Part shown: piece by piece, positions 9,811-17,373 of the stretch
Layout: each line of letters opens with the position of its first letter
Position numbering within the stretch: position 1 is the stretch's first letter
Assembly: GCF_002162035.1 (NCBI RefSeq)
Contig: NZ_CP021138.1
Coordinates: forward strand, 1,860,001-1,924,000
Length of the DNA: 64,000 bases
Direction of reading: 5' to 3'
DNA from: Sulfuriferula sp. AH1
Lineage (GTDB): Bacteria; Pseudomonadota; Gammaproteobacteria; Burkholderiales; Sulfuriferulaceae
Notes under the pieces: generated by a model
Seen by the model: the letters and a program-made list of their open reading frames with translations, nothing else
Told to the model about the DNA's origin: nothing
Database searches by the model: none
Program-made: the position numbers and the translations under genes

Positions 9811-10292
9811 GTGCGCCCGCTCAGTATGCATACGGCCTCGGCGGCGATACCCTCGCCGCGTCCGGTAAAGCCCAGCTTCTCGGTCGTGGTCGCTTTCACA
9901 TTGACCGCGCCGATCGCCACCCCAAGATCAGCGGCAATATTGGCCTGCATGGTCGCAATATGCGCCGCCATTTTCGGCGCTTGCGCGATGATGGTGCTGT
10001 CCAGATTGACCAGCCGGTAATCCTGCGCCGCAATCAGTGCGGCCACCTCGCGCAACAGATGACGGCTGTCGATGCCGCGGTAACGCGCATCCGTGTCAGG
10101 GAAATGCCGGCCGATGTCGCCCAGCCCGGCCGCACCCAGCAATGCATCGCAAATCGCGTGCAACAGCACATCCGCATCGGAATGCCCGGCCAGACCCAGC
10201 TCAAACGGTACGGTGACGCCGCCGATAATGAGTTTGCGCTCTTGGGCAAAGGCGTGCACATCAAAACCGTGGCCGATACGTAAATTGCTCAT
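9807..10292 (-). CDS. ispF: 2-C-methyl-D-erythritol 2,4-cyclodiphosphate synthase
   Basis: IspF catalyses the fifth step of the MEP isoprenoid pathway, releasing CMP to form the cyclic diphosphate. The 161 residues have the expected length. They show '[11 protein letters not shown]' (zinc-binding Asp and His), '[20 protein letters not shown]' (third zinc ligand and the interface loop) and '[11 protein letters not shown]'. The C-terminal '[20 protein letters not shown]' is also typical. The start overlaps the ispD stop by four bases and the stop overlaps the deacetylase start, so all three genes are translationally coupled. The adjacent ispD-ispF order is standard in Proteobacteria. Confidence 0.98.
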   Translation of the reverse strand: MSNLRIGHGFDVHAFAQERKLIIGGVTVPFELGLAGHSDADVLLHAICDALLGAAGLGDIGRHFPDTDARYRGIDSRHLLREVAALIAAQDYRLVNLDSTIIAQAPKMAAHIATMQANIAADLGVAIGAVNVKATTTEKLGFTGRGEGIAAEAVCILSGRT

Positions 10293-10981
10293 GTTTCTGC
10301 TCTTTCCTGCGCCAGCATCAGCCGCGCCATCGTCAAATCATTGGGATAAGTCACTTTGAAATTGCTGCTATCCGCTGCCACCAGTAACGGCGCATGGCCC
10401 AGCGCCTCCATCGCGCTAGCTTCGTCGGTAGGGATGAACCCGTTATCCAGACTCAGGGCCTGCTGCAGCATGGCGTGACGGAACATCTGCGGGGTTTGCG
10501 CCTGCCACAAGCCTTCGCGCGGCTCGGTGGCGCTGACATGCAGCCCTCGCGCCCGCTTCAGGGTATCGGCAACCGGTATCGCCAGCAGGCCGCCGATTTC
10601 GGTCTCGCCTACGGCATCGATCAGGCTGGCAATCATCGCCCCGGTCAGGCACGGCCTGGCCGCATCATGCACCAGTACCCAGTCCTGCGCATCCACTCCC
10701 ATTGCCGCCAGACCGTTGGTCACGCTATCGGCGCGGGTGGCGCCACCGCAACGCAGCACCTGCAGTTTGCCGGCAAATTCGGCCCAATCGTATTCATCCC
10801 ACCAAGCATCGTCGGCAGCAAGCACCACAAACACCTGAGCGATCCGCGGCGAGGATGCCATCGCGCGTACAGCGTAATAAATCATCGGTCGACCAGCGAT
10901 TTGCAGATATTGCTTGGGCAAATCGACGCCCATGCGCGACCCGGTACCCGCAGCGGGGACGAGCCCGTAATAGTGACTCAT
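10289..10981 (-). CDS. ispD: 2-C-methyl-D-erythritol 4-phosphate cytidylyltransferase
   Basis: IspD transfers CMP from CTP to methylerythritol phosphate in the MEP pathway. The 230-residue protein has the nucleotidyltransferase signature '[18 protein letters not shown]' at residues 8-25, '[16 protein letters not shown]' in the middle and '[10 protein letters not shown]' for the sugar-phosphate site. It ends with '[12 protein letters not shown]' and '[17 protein letters not shown]'. It starts 13 bases after the mobB stop, and its own stop overlaps ispF, so it belongs to the minus-strand operon. Confidence 0.98.
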   Translation of the reverse strand: MSHYYGLVPAAGTGSRMGVDLPKQYLQIAGRPMIYYAVRAMASSPRIAQVFVVLAADDAWWDEYDWAEFAGKLQVLRCGGATRADSVTNGLAAMGVDAQDWVLVHDAARPCLTGAMIASLIDAVGETEIGGLLAIPVADTLKRARGLHVSATEPREGLWQAQTPQMFRHAMLQQALSLDNGFIPTDEASAMEALGHAPLLVAADSSNFKVTYPNDLTMARLMLAQERAET

Positions 10982-10994
10982 AAAATGGCAGCTT

Positions 10995-11483
10995 TCAAAA
11001 TCTGGCTTTCAAAAAATCATAAACTTGTTGCGGCTGGTTCAGATCCAGACAGGGCAGGTGCGTTTGCACAGCCGAATCAGTCACCACCGCCATAATCGCA
11101 TTATCGCCGGGGTGCAAGCCGGGTTTGCCCAATGCGGCACGGTACACTTCAAGTTTGGGCACTTCGGCGAATTTGCAACCCTCGATCAGCACCACATCAC
11201 ATGGCGCCAGCCTGGACAGCAACTCCGGCAATCCTGGCTCGGGAGCATCGCCCAGCTCGTGCAGCAGCGCCCAGCGCTGATTCGACGCCAGCAACACTTC
11301 GGTTGCACCGGCCTGACGATGGCGCCAGCTATCCTTGCCGGGATAATCGAGATCAAAATCATGATGCGTATGCTTGATCGTCGCCACGCGCAGGCCGTCC
11401 GCTACGAATAATGCAATCAACCGTTCGATCAACGTAGTCTTGCCGCTACCGCTCCAGCCCGCGAAACCAAATACCTGCATCAA
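10995..11483 (-). CDS. mobB: Molybdopterin-guanine dinucleotide biosynthesis adaptor MobB
   Basis: MobB is a small P-loop GTP-binding protein that helps MobA attach GMP to molybdopterin. The Walker A motif '[15 protein letters not shown]' lies at residues 9-23. '[20 protein letters not shown]' is the conserved family block, with '[19 protein letters not shown]' near residue 100. The length of 162 residues is normal. It is the first gene of the ispDF operon, and moaA, another molybdenum-cofactor gene, lies divergently 113 bases away. The shared intergenic region may therefore coordinate cofactor synthesis. Confidence 0.96.
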   Translation of the reverse strand: MMQVFGFAGWSGSGKTTLIERLIALFVADGLRVATIKHTHHDFDLDYPGKDSWRHRQAGATEVLLASNQRWALLHELGDAPEPGLPELLSRLAPCDVVLIEGCKFAEVPKLEVYRAALGKPGLHPGDNAIMAVVTDSAVQTHLPCLDLNQPQQVYDFLKARF

Positions 11484-11533
11484 TCTTTATCCGTGTCGTT
11501 GAAGCTGTGCCAAAAATTAATTAGCGACGGCCT

Positions 11534-11566
11534 TTGATTTAAAATTCGAAAAGGGTTATATTCGAA
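11534..11566 (+). promoter_or_regulatory. Sigma-70-type promoter of moaA with two TTCGAA palindromes
   Basis: TTGATT at 11534-11539 and TATATT at 11557-11562 are separated by exactly 17 bases, 34 bases before the moaA ATG. The six-base palindrome TTCGAA occurs twice, at 11545-11550 inside the spacer and at 11561-11566 overlapping the end of the -10 box. They are 16 bases apart start to start. Such placement fits an operator for a dimeric repressor, but no regulator is identified. Confidence 0.55.
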
Positions 11567-11596
11567 ATAGCTTAACGCCCATTACCATTTTACACC

Positions 11597-12583
11597 ATGC
11601 CCAACCTCACAGGTTTATCCGATCCCTTCGGCCGCCGTATCGAATATCTGCGACTCTCCGTCACCGATCGCTGTGACCTGCGTTGCAGTTACTGCATACC
11701 CGAAGATTTTCGCGATTTTGAAGAACCTGCACACTGGTTGAGTTTCGATGAAATCGAGCGCCTGCTGGGTGCCTTTGCCCGGCTGGGCCTGCAGCGTATC
11801 CGCATGACCGGCGGCGAGCCGCTGTTGCGCCGCCACCTGCCCCAGCTCGCCCAACGCATCGCCGCCCTGCCCGGCATCAATGACCTGTCGCTGTCCACCA
11901 ACGCCACCCAGCTGGATAAACACGCCGCAGCGCTCAAAGCTGCCGGCGTCTCCCGGCTCAACGTCAGCCTCGATTCATTGCACCCGGAGCGCATCAAGGT
12001 CATCACCGGGCGCGATGCGCTGCCGGATATTCTGGCCGGTCTGCAACACGCCAGACAGGCAGGATTCTCCCCCATCAAGATCAACATGGTCGCCATGAAA
12101 GGCACCAACGACGATGAAATCGATGACATGGTCGCCTTCTGTATCGAACAGGGCTTTACCCTGCGCCTGATCGAAACCATGCCCATCGGCGCCACCGGAC
12201 GCAACAGCGCCTATCTCGACTTGCAGCCAGTCAAAGCTCGCCTTGCCAAGCAGTTCGGCCTGATCGATGCCACATTCCACGGCGCCGGCCCGGCGCGCTA
12301 TCTGGCAACGCCAGACGGCGCATTCTCGGTAGGCTTCATCACCCCGATCTCGCAACACTTCTGCGAGACCTGCAACCGCGTCCGATTATCGGTAGACGGC
12401 ACGCTGTACCTGTGTCTGGGGCAGGAAGACAAATTCGAATTCCGCCCGCTGTTACGCGGTGGTGCAACCGACAGCGAGCTGGAAGACGCCATCCGCCTTG
12501 CGCTCACCCACAAGCCGGAACGCCATGAATTCCGCGAACAACCCGAAAAGATCATGCGCTTCATGTCGATGACGGGTGGTTGA
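11597..12583 (+). CDS. moaA: GTP 3',8-cyclase (radical SAM)
   Basis: MoaA rearranges GTP to 3',8-cyclo-GTP, the first step of molybdenum cofactor synthesis. The radical-SAM cluster motif 'CDLRCSYC' lies at residues 26-33. The second cluster is near the C-terminus: 'FCETCNRVRLSVDGTLYLC' supplies its cysteines. 'RMTGGEPLLRR' follows the SAM-binding strand. The protein ends in Gly-Gly (MTGG), the tail that MoaA needs for activity. At 328 residues it matches the family. It is divergent from mobB and stands alone; no moaC or moaE follows within the window. Confidence 0.98.
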   Translation: MPNLTGLSDPFGRRIEYLRLSVTDRCDLRCSYCIPEDFRDFEEPAHWLSFDEIERLLGAFARLGLQRIRMTGGEPLLRRHLPQLAQRIAALPGINDLSLSTNATQLDKHAAALKAAGVSRLNVSLDSLHPERIKVITGRDALPDILAGLQHARQAGFSPIKINMVAMKGTNDDEIDDMVAFCIEQGFTLRLIETMPIGATGRNSAYLDLQPVKARLAKQFGLIDATFHGAGPARYLATPDGAFSVGFITPISQHFCETCNRVRLSVDGTLYLCLGQEDKFEFRPLLRGGATDSELEDAIRLALTHKPERHEFREQPEKIMRFMSMTGG

Positions 12584-12783
12584 AAAGCCTAGTCCACGAA
12601 AGACGCGAAAAGCATGAAAAAATCTCTCTGCAACAACAAAGACTGACCGGCACGACCAAATCAAAAAGTCACGCGTTTGCGCTAACTCCAAACTTGCTAC
12701 ATAGCTAGGCCAGACCCCAAGTTTTCCGAATTTTTCATTCATCGCAATGTTTAAGCAATACTACAACTGCCATCATTAAAGGC

Positions 12784-12990
12784 CGGGGGCAGCCCGGCGG
12801 CTGGTATCTTTCTTTTGCTTGCCCAAAAGAAAGGTACCAAAGAAAAGGGCCCCCCGTTCCGCCGCCCCGGCGGGGTCCCCTGCGTTGCTCGTCAATCCGG
12901 GCGGCTGCGGAACTCGGCCCAAGGGCCTCAGACAGTCCTCGCCGACATCCCCCGGCTCGACTGCGCTACTCGGCGGTGGAGAGGGGATTT
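12784..12990 (+). repeat. Left arm of composite inverted repeat (diverged unit)
   Basis: This unit begins 'ccgggggcagcccggcggc' and is a diverged inverted relative of the unit at 13063-13340. Shared blocks include the GCCCGGCGGC core, a hairpin with the same loop, CCAAAGA, GCGGAACTCG and a CTCGCC block. Its hairpin pairs 12803-12817 with 12824-12838 (15 bp, one mismatch) around the loop CTTGCC. The boundaries at the inner end are approximate. Confidence 0.75.
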
Positions 12991-13017
12991 TAAAAGCGGA
13001 AATTCAAAAACTAACCA

Positions 13018-13040
13018 TTGTCCGGGCAAAGCCCGGACAA
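13018..13040. repeat. Perfect 10-bp hairpin between the two repeat arms
   Basis: The stem TTGTCCGGGC (13018-13027) pairs with GCCCGGACAA (13031-13040) around the loop AAA. It has no T-run after it on either strand, so it is not a standard terminator. It sits at the centre of the inverted composite, between the left arm and the right arm. Confidence 0.7.
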
Positions 13041-13062
13041 ACAAAACTTAATAAATCCGTCA

Positions 13063-13340
13063 CGCGCTTGCGCGTAACTCCGCGCCTTTAATGCTTTTCT
13101 CCCCTTCTGCATCGCTTCGTCCGGGCCGTTCAGGCGGGAGGGGTAGGCGAGCACTGTTCGAGTTCCGCAGCAGCTTGCGGGGTGTGCAAGCTGTCAGGGC
13201 GAGTTGCGCAGCCCCCGCCTGAACGGTTCGGACGAAGGCACCCCGAAGGGGCGAAGCTGTAGGGTGCCGTTCTCTTTGGTTACTTTCTCTTGGGCAAGCA
13301 AGAGAAAGTCACTTGCCGCCGGGCAACCCCCGGCCTGACA
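13063..13340 (-). repeat. Right arm of composite repeat, copy A of a 278-bp dispersed element
   Basis: This 278-base unit recurs in the same orientation at 59660-59937 with five mismatches by eye and no gaps. Inside it, 13115-13138 and 13214-13237 form a 24-bp inverted repeat with two mismatches (core CCGTTCAGGCGGG). ACTTTCTCTTG (13282-13292) pairs perfectly with 13299-13309 around the loop GGCAAG, which is the complement of the loop in the left arm. It is read here as minus because it is inverted relative to the left arm. No transposase is nearby, so any mobility would depend on enzymes encoded elsewhere. Confidence 0.85.
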
Positions 13341-13406
13341 CAACTAGACCTGACCCCATGCTTTGCCCGGCAGTAATTGTAGTGGTCATGATTATTTCCT
13401 TGTAAA

Positions 13407-14200
13407 TTATTTATCTTGATGTTCAGTATTCGGAGTGCACCCAATTCGCATATTTGCGTCATTTGACGAGCATTCCCCGTCTCGCATCATGCGTCCAATA
13501 GAATTCTTCCCTAGCCCAACCCAAGCCCCTTTGTAATAAATCAAATTCATACACGAGGTGTTTGAATACCGCCCGGATGTAGGCGCGTGAAGAATGAAGT
13601 GGTATTCGGGCTGAACAAAACTACTGTTAAGTTTCTGAATTCCCTCTGGCGCAATGCGTGACTGGCGTATCAGGTCGTCTTCATTACCCTGTATCACTAA
13701 ATTAATTCTGGTTAAGTCAGCAGGGAATTCGGATAAAGGAATGCGCTGCCATGCATCGCCATCGTATTTAAAAAAACATAAGGTGGATTCGGTCTGCCCC
13801 ACTTGTTATATGAAATACAAAGATTGGGCGAGGTCACCAGATAGGGTGTGCCGTTTTCCACATGCAATGCCAGCAAATCAAAATTGGCATGCCCAATGTC
13901 CTCAGTCGTCTTGTCTTCCCAGCTGATGGTTTTATCTGTGCCCGGCAAAATAAAGCTCAGGGATTGTTCCTTGATAGGTGGCGGCTGTCCAATTTCGTGA
14001 CGACCGCCATAACTTTGCGATCGGCTAACCAGTATCGTACTGCCATCATTCTGCAACGCCTCTTCCTTCCAGCTCGTACTGCCGAAGCCGAATAGTCCTG
14101 CATTAGCATGCTGAATCGTCCCCAATACCAAGACCAGCCCTATAGCGGCGAACAGTTTCAACCACCAATCTTTGTTATCCACGTCATCCCCTATTAGCAT
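13407..14200 (-). pseudogene. Secreted conserved hypothetical protein, split by a frameshift
   Basis: Two minus-strand reading frames form one protein of about 265 residues. The 5' part has a hydrophobic export signal ('LKLFAAIGLVLVLGTIQHA') and continues to 'SYNKWGRPNPPYVF'. The 3' part resumes at 'FKYDGDAWQRIPLSEFPADL' and ends 'CTPNTEHQDK'. The frames meet at seven T on the coding strand (13770-13776); one extra T would join them. The cause could be a real mutation, a sequencing error or slippage. The start is uncertain: ATG 14200, or GTG 14182, which has AGGGG upstream. From memory, similar uncharacterised proteins occur in other Proteobacteria; no function is known. The gene directly follows the flavoprotein gene and borders the composite repeat. 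Confidence 0.7.
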
Positions 14201-14207
14201 TTTCGAG

Positions 14208-15404
14208 TTACACACTTTGCCCCGCCACCCATCCCGACGACCACGCCCACTGGAAATTATACCCGCCCAGCCAGCCGGTCACGTCCACCACTTCACCGAT
14301 AAAATACAACCCTGGTACCGCCCTGACTTCCATGGTCCTGGAGGACAAGGCGCGTGTATCGACCCCGCCCAGGGTGACTTCAGCCTTGGCATAGCCCAGC
14401 GTCCCCGCGGGCATCAGCTCCCAGGCTTCCAGCGCCGTCTGCATCGCGGCAATATCGCGGTTGCTGTGCTCGACCAGCGGTTTCTCCCAATGCTGCAGCG
14501 CACACCATTCCTGCGCGAAACGTTTGGGCAAATGCTCGCTCAACAAGGATGCCAAGGTTGCTTTGCTGTGGCGATGGGAATTCAGCCATACGCCGACATC
14601 AAGATCGGGCAGCAGGTTGATGCTGACGGGCTGTTTTTTGCCGCTTTTGTAACTCTGGTTTTGCCAGTAGCTGGAAATCTGCAGTATCGCCGGGCCGGAC
14701 AGGCCGCGATGGGTAATCAGCATGGATTCGCGGAAGCTCGGCTGCTGTCCGCTGCAATGGCTGATGACGTCCAGCGATGCACCGGCCAGGCCCTGCAACG
14801 GCGCCAGCGTTTCCGGTGCCAGCGCCAGCGGCACCAGCGCAGGCTGCGGTGCGATCACCGGGATGCCGAATTGCTCGGCGAGCCGGTAGCCAAAAGGCGT
14901 TGCGCCTAACTGCGGTATCGCCAGGCCGCCGCTGGCAACGACCAGAGACCGGCACGCGAACACACTCTCTTCGGTGGTCACATCAAAACCGTCAGCCGAT
15001 TTCGCCACGCCCAGCACCTTGCACGGCTGCGCCCACTGTACGTTGCCGCGGTCGCATTCTGCCCGCAGCATCGCGATGATTTGCTGCGCGGAATCGTCAC
15101 AAAACAACTGCCCCAGCGTTTTCTCGTGATAAGCGATGTGGTAGCGCTCGACCAGCTTGATGAAGTCGAACTGGCTGAATTGCGCCAGTGCCGAGCGCGC
15201 GAAATGCGGGTTCTGCGACAGGAAATTGTCGGCGCTGATGTCGCGATTGGTGAAGTTGCAGCGTCCGCCTCCGGAGATACGAATGCGCTCGCCGATTTTG
15301 GCAGCATGGTCGATCAGCAGCACCCGCCGCCCGTGCTGGCCCGCCTGCGCGGCACACATCATCCCTGCCGCGCCGGCACCGATGACGACAACATCAAAAT
15401 TCAT
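14208..15404 (-). CDS. HI0933/YhiN (BaiN-type) flavoprotein
   Basis: An FAD-binding oxidoreductase of the HI0933/YhiN family. The N-terminus has the dinucleotide-binding fingerprint 'VVVIGAGAAGMMCAAQAG', followed by the family block 'RIRISGGGRCNFTNRD'. Later come 'LVVASGGLAIPQLGATPFGY', 'GLSGPAILQIS' and the C-terminal FAD block 'GLYFIGEVVDVTGWLGGYNF'. The start at ATG 15404 (MNFDVVV) has AGGAAA upstream and overlaps the MazG-like stop by 11 bases; a longer start would run deep into that gene. Members are often called aminoacetone-oxidase-family or BaiN-like proteins, but the physiological substrate is generally unknown. Confidence 0.92.
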   Translation of the reverse strand: MNFDVVVIGAGAAGMMCAAQAGQHGRRVLLIDHAAKIGERIRISGGGRCNFTNRDISADNFLSQNPHFARSALAQFSQFDFIKLVERYHIAYHEKTLGQLFCDDSAQQIIAMLRAECDRGNVQWAQPCKVLGVAKSADGFDVTTEESVFACRSLVVASGGLAIPQLGATPFGYRLAEQFGIPVIAPQPALVPLALAPETLAPLQGLAGASLDVISHCSGQQPSFRESMLITHRGLSGPAILQISSYWQNQSYKSGKKQPVSINLLPDLDVGVWLNSHRHSKATLASLLSEHLPKRFAQEWCALQHWEKPLVEHSNRDIAAMQTALEAWELMPAGTLGYAKAEVTLGGVDTRALSSRTMEVRAVPGLYFIGEVVDVTGWLGGYNFQWAWSSGWVAGQSV

Positions 15405-15741
15405 TGTATTTCCTGGCGCTGCCGCGCACCTTTTCTGCCGGGTATTTCTTGGCATTCGCCGCTATTTTCTTGTCCACCGCATCCGGCAAATCCACATTGA
15501 GCTGATCGGCCAGCCGGATCAGATAAATCTGAATGTCGGCCAACTCCTCCCCGACCTGAAACAATTTATCCTGCGACAGCGCTTGTGACTGCGCTTCGTT
15601 TAGCCATTGAAAATGTTCAACCAGTTCGGCTGCTTCCACAATCAGCGCCATCGCCAGATTCTTCGGGGAATGATATTGCTGCCAATCGCGTTCTTCGGCG
15701 AATTGGCGGATGCGTGTCCGCAATTGATCAAAGTCTGACAT
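15394..15741 (-). CDS. MazG-like nucleotide pyrophosphohydrolase
   Basis: This small all-alpha NTP pyrophosphohydrolase of about 115 residues is close to the dCTPase/RS21-C6 (DCTPP1) type. The metal-binding ExxE and ExxD pattern is visible in 'LIVEAAELVEHFQW' and 'VGEELADIQIYLIRL'. 'YHSPKNLAMAL' before it is typical. Family members hydrolyse non-canonical or excess dNTPs to monophosphates (nucleotide pool cleaning). MSDFDQL at 15741 is the family-like start; an in-frame GTG at 15777 would add 12 residues. Its 3' end overlaps the flavoprotein start by 11 bases, so the two are probably co-translated. Confidence 0.88.
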   Translation of the reverse strand: MSDFDQLRTRIRQFAEERDWQQYHSPKNLAMALIVEAAELVEHFQWLNEAQSQALSQDKLFQVGEELADIQIYLIRLADQLNVDLPDAVDKKIAANAKKYPAEKVRGSARKYNEF

Positions 15742-16065
15742 AGGGGTTCCAGCGCTGTTGTATCCGTCTATTTTCACGCATTATTAAAAAATGCGCAGAA
15801 CTTTAAATAAGCTATTGATTTCAAGCATGCATTGCGCGTATGCTAATCACTCATTCACCTGCAGGAGGTGCTATGAATATCAACACTGTCGCATAGTTTC
15901 GGCATCACCCTATCCATGCATCGGCAGGAACTTCCGGTCTCTGCCGCTGTCTATTGGATGTAGCACTGGTAAGCCTTTTCAAGGCGTCCGCCATCCGGTT
16001 TAACCGCCTGACGTTATGCGTCTTGCAACAAGGCATTCGCAAACCTATAACATCAGGAGGCAGCC
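15742..16065. other. Intergenic region with a strong orphan ribosome-binding site and seven-codon frame
   Basis: No normal gene fits these 324 bases. AGGAGG at 15863-15868 is followed four bases later by ATG 15873 and a seven-codon frame (MNINTVA) ending at 15896. It could be a leader peptide for the membrane protein at 16066 or the remnant of a lost gene. The rest shows nothing recognisable apart from the good ribosome-binding site AGGAGG just before 16066. Confidence 0.5.
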
Positions 16066-16740
16066 ATGCAACTCACTCACTCAACTCACCCGCATCCGCT
16101 ATGGTCGTTTGAAAATCTGGAACATTGGATTCATCAATACCACGTGCAGACCGTCAGCATGTTTGCATTCTTCGTTTTACCACTCTCGGCTATCGCGCCA
16201 CTGATGTTCTATTATGCGGGAACGCACAATTCCATCGCGTTGCTCTCCACGCTGACTTCGAACCAGCTTGCATTCGTCAGCACGGTGTTCTTTGTCGCTG
16301 AACTGGCGATGACGTTCATCCTGGCGGGTTTTATCGAATGGCTGGGGAATGCAACTTTCCGCATCATTCATACCCGGTATGAAATGCTGAATTATCCGAC
16401 CCCGGACACACCCAGCCCCGGAACATTGCTGGAACATCGAAAAGTGGAATTCCGCGATGCCTATACGCTGGCAGCCATTGCTCCTGTTCCGCTCTGGCTG
16501 GTTTCAGTTGCATTGTTCATACCGAGTTTCGCAATCGTCGCCACACTGGGAATGCTTGCGTTAGGTCTGTCCATGTATATCCTCTACTCAGCAGCACCCG
16601 CCATTCTAAAGATCGAGGGCAAAGGTGAAGGGGTATTGATGGGATGGGTATTGCTAAGCACCGGAATGGTCGGTGGCGCCGCAATGATGTATCTGACCTT
16701 TATTAGCTGGGCCTATATCACCAGCTCTCCGTTCAGGTAA
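16066..16740 (+). CDS. Yip1-family-like integral membrane protein
   Basis: A 224-residue membrane protein with about five hydrophobic segments: residues 30-48, 62-90, 132-155, 158-178 and 188-215. The family-like middle reads 'EFRDAYTLAAIAPVPLWLV'. The overall pattern of a His-rich N-terminus followed by paired membrane helices fits the bacterial Yip1/DUF1282 proteins, whose role is unknown. AGGAGG stands seven bases before the ATG. The flanking genes are convergent or unrelated, so the context gives no hint of function. The family call rests on general similarity and needs a profile search. Confidence 0.65.
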   Translation: MQLTHSTHPHPLWSFENLEHWIHQYHVQTVSMFAFFVLPLSAIAPLMFYYAGTHNSIALLSTLTSNQLAFVSTVFFVAELAMTFILAGFIEWLGNATFRIIHTRYEMLNYPTPDTPSPGTLLEHRKVEFRDAYTLAAIAPVPLWLVSVALFIPSFAIVATLGMLALGLSMYILYSAAPAILKIEGKGEGVLMGWVLLSTGMVGGAAMMYLTFISWAYITSSPFR

Positions 16741-16776
16741 GCAAAGGGGTTTGCCACCGCAGAATGCCGGCACGAT

Positions 16777-16811
16777 CCCAGCTCACCCTCCATTGCGGGC
16801 GGTGGGCTGGG
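16777..16811. other. Long hairpin between the Yip1-like and bacterioferritin-like genes
   Basis: CCCAGCTCACC at 16777-16787 pairs with GGTGGGCTGGG at 16801-16811, leaving one G-T-type mismatch and a 13-base loop. It lies between two convergent genes, where a terminator would be expected. It lacks a T-run on the plus strand, so termination is only a possibility. Confidence 0.45.
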
Positions 16812-16850
16812 TCGGCATGACGGGTCTTGCCGTGATTGTCTTTGACGCAA

Positions 16851-17324
16851 TCAATTATTTTTTGCTGCGGGATCGGAAAATACCGCAATCTCTCCCGGTT
16901 TGCGCAACATCTTGTCCACTTCCCCTGCGTGCAGTTCTTCCTGATAAATCAATTCGCGCGCATATTCTTCCAGCATCACCGAACGGTCTTGCGTGAGTTC
17001 GAGCAGATGCTTGTATTCCGCCAGAGCACAGCGCTCATGCTCAAGCGACTCATGCAGAATTTCGCCGATATTATGCTGATGGGTTTCCAGCAATGGTCCG
17101 ATCGCCAATGACGGATGCCCGCCAAGATGGGTTACCAGCTCTCCGGCGCGCTGGGCGTGGATCAGGCTTTCATCAGCCTGTTCGCGCAGCCAGCTGACGA
17201 TCGGTATGCGGTTGTAACCGAAGATCAGCAGGGAATAATGCGTATATCGCACCACGCCGGCCAGCTCCAGTTCCAGTATCTTGTTCAATACGCCAATTAC
17301 CGCTTCTTTATCAATTTCCTTCAT
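16851..17324 (-). CDS. Bacterioferritin-like (ferritin-fold) protein
   Basis: A four-helix ferritin-like protein of 157 residues. The di-iron pattern is visible: Glu in 'LELELAGVVRYTHY', the second-helix block 'EQADESLIHAQRAGEL', then 'ESLEHERCALAEYKHL' and 'IYQEELHAGEVDKML'. These match the Glu and ExxH ligands of bacterioferritin ferroxidase sites. Expected functions are iron oxidation and storage, or protection from peroxide. A haem-binding Met cannot be assigned with confidence. The start is ATG 17324, with AGGAG six bases upstream; ATG 17330 overlaps that site. The gene lies downstream of tkt on the same strand, separated by 49 bases, and may be co-transcribed. Confidence 0.85.
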   Translation of the reverse strand: MKEIDKEAVIGVLNKILELELAGVVRYTHYSLLIFGYNRIPIVSWLREQADESLIHAQRAGELVTHLGGHPSLAIGPLLETHQHNIGEILHESLEHERCALAEYKHLLELTQDRSVMLEEYARELIYQEELHAGEVDKMLRKPGEIAVFSDPAAKNN

Positions 17325-17373
17325 GTCCATCTCCTTTTATAGAATTCAAACAGGCGGTCACGTTTCCAAACAG

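Larger units (their letters stand above)
12584..13406. other. Long non-coding interval between moaA and a frameshifted gene
   Basis: These 823 bases hold no convincing gene. The first 200 are plain sequence. They include a stretch near 12688-12722 with 'gctacatagctaggccagac', a motif found again beside the second repeat copy near 59950. From about 12784 to 13340 the interval is filled by two related repeat units in opposite orientation with a short hairpin between them; these are listed separately. Short open frames here are by-products of high GC content. Confidence 0.8.

Noticed and set aside
13018-13040. Perfect hairpin as a transcription terminator
   Set aside because: There is no T-run on either strand, and it sits in the centre of the repeat composite; it was kept as a repeat feature only.
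12815-13091. Open frames of 78-90 residues across the composite repeat
   Set aside because: They translate the repeat itself, lack ribosome-binding sites, and the same DNA elsewhere is in other contexts; no protein-like composition.
12690-13350. CRISPR array or integron attC sites in the repeat region
   Set aside because: There are no short regularly spaced direct repeats with unique spacers, and no integrase; the structure is two long inverted units.
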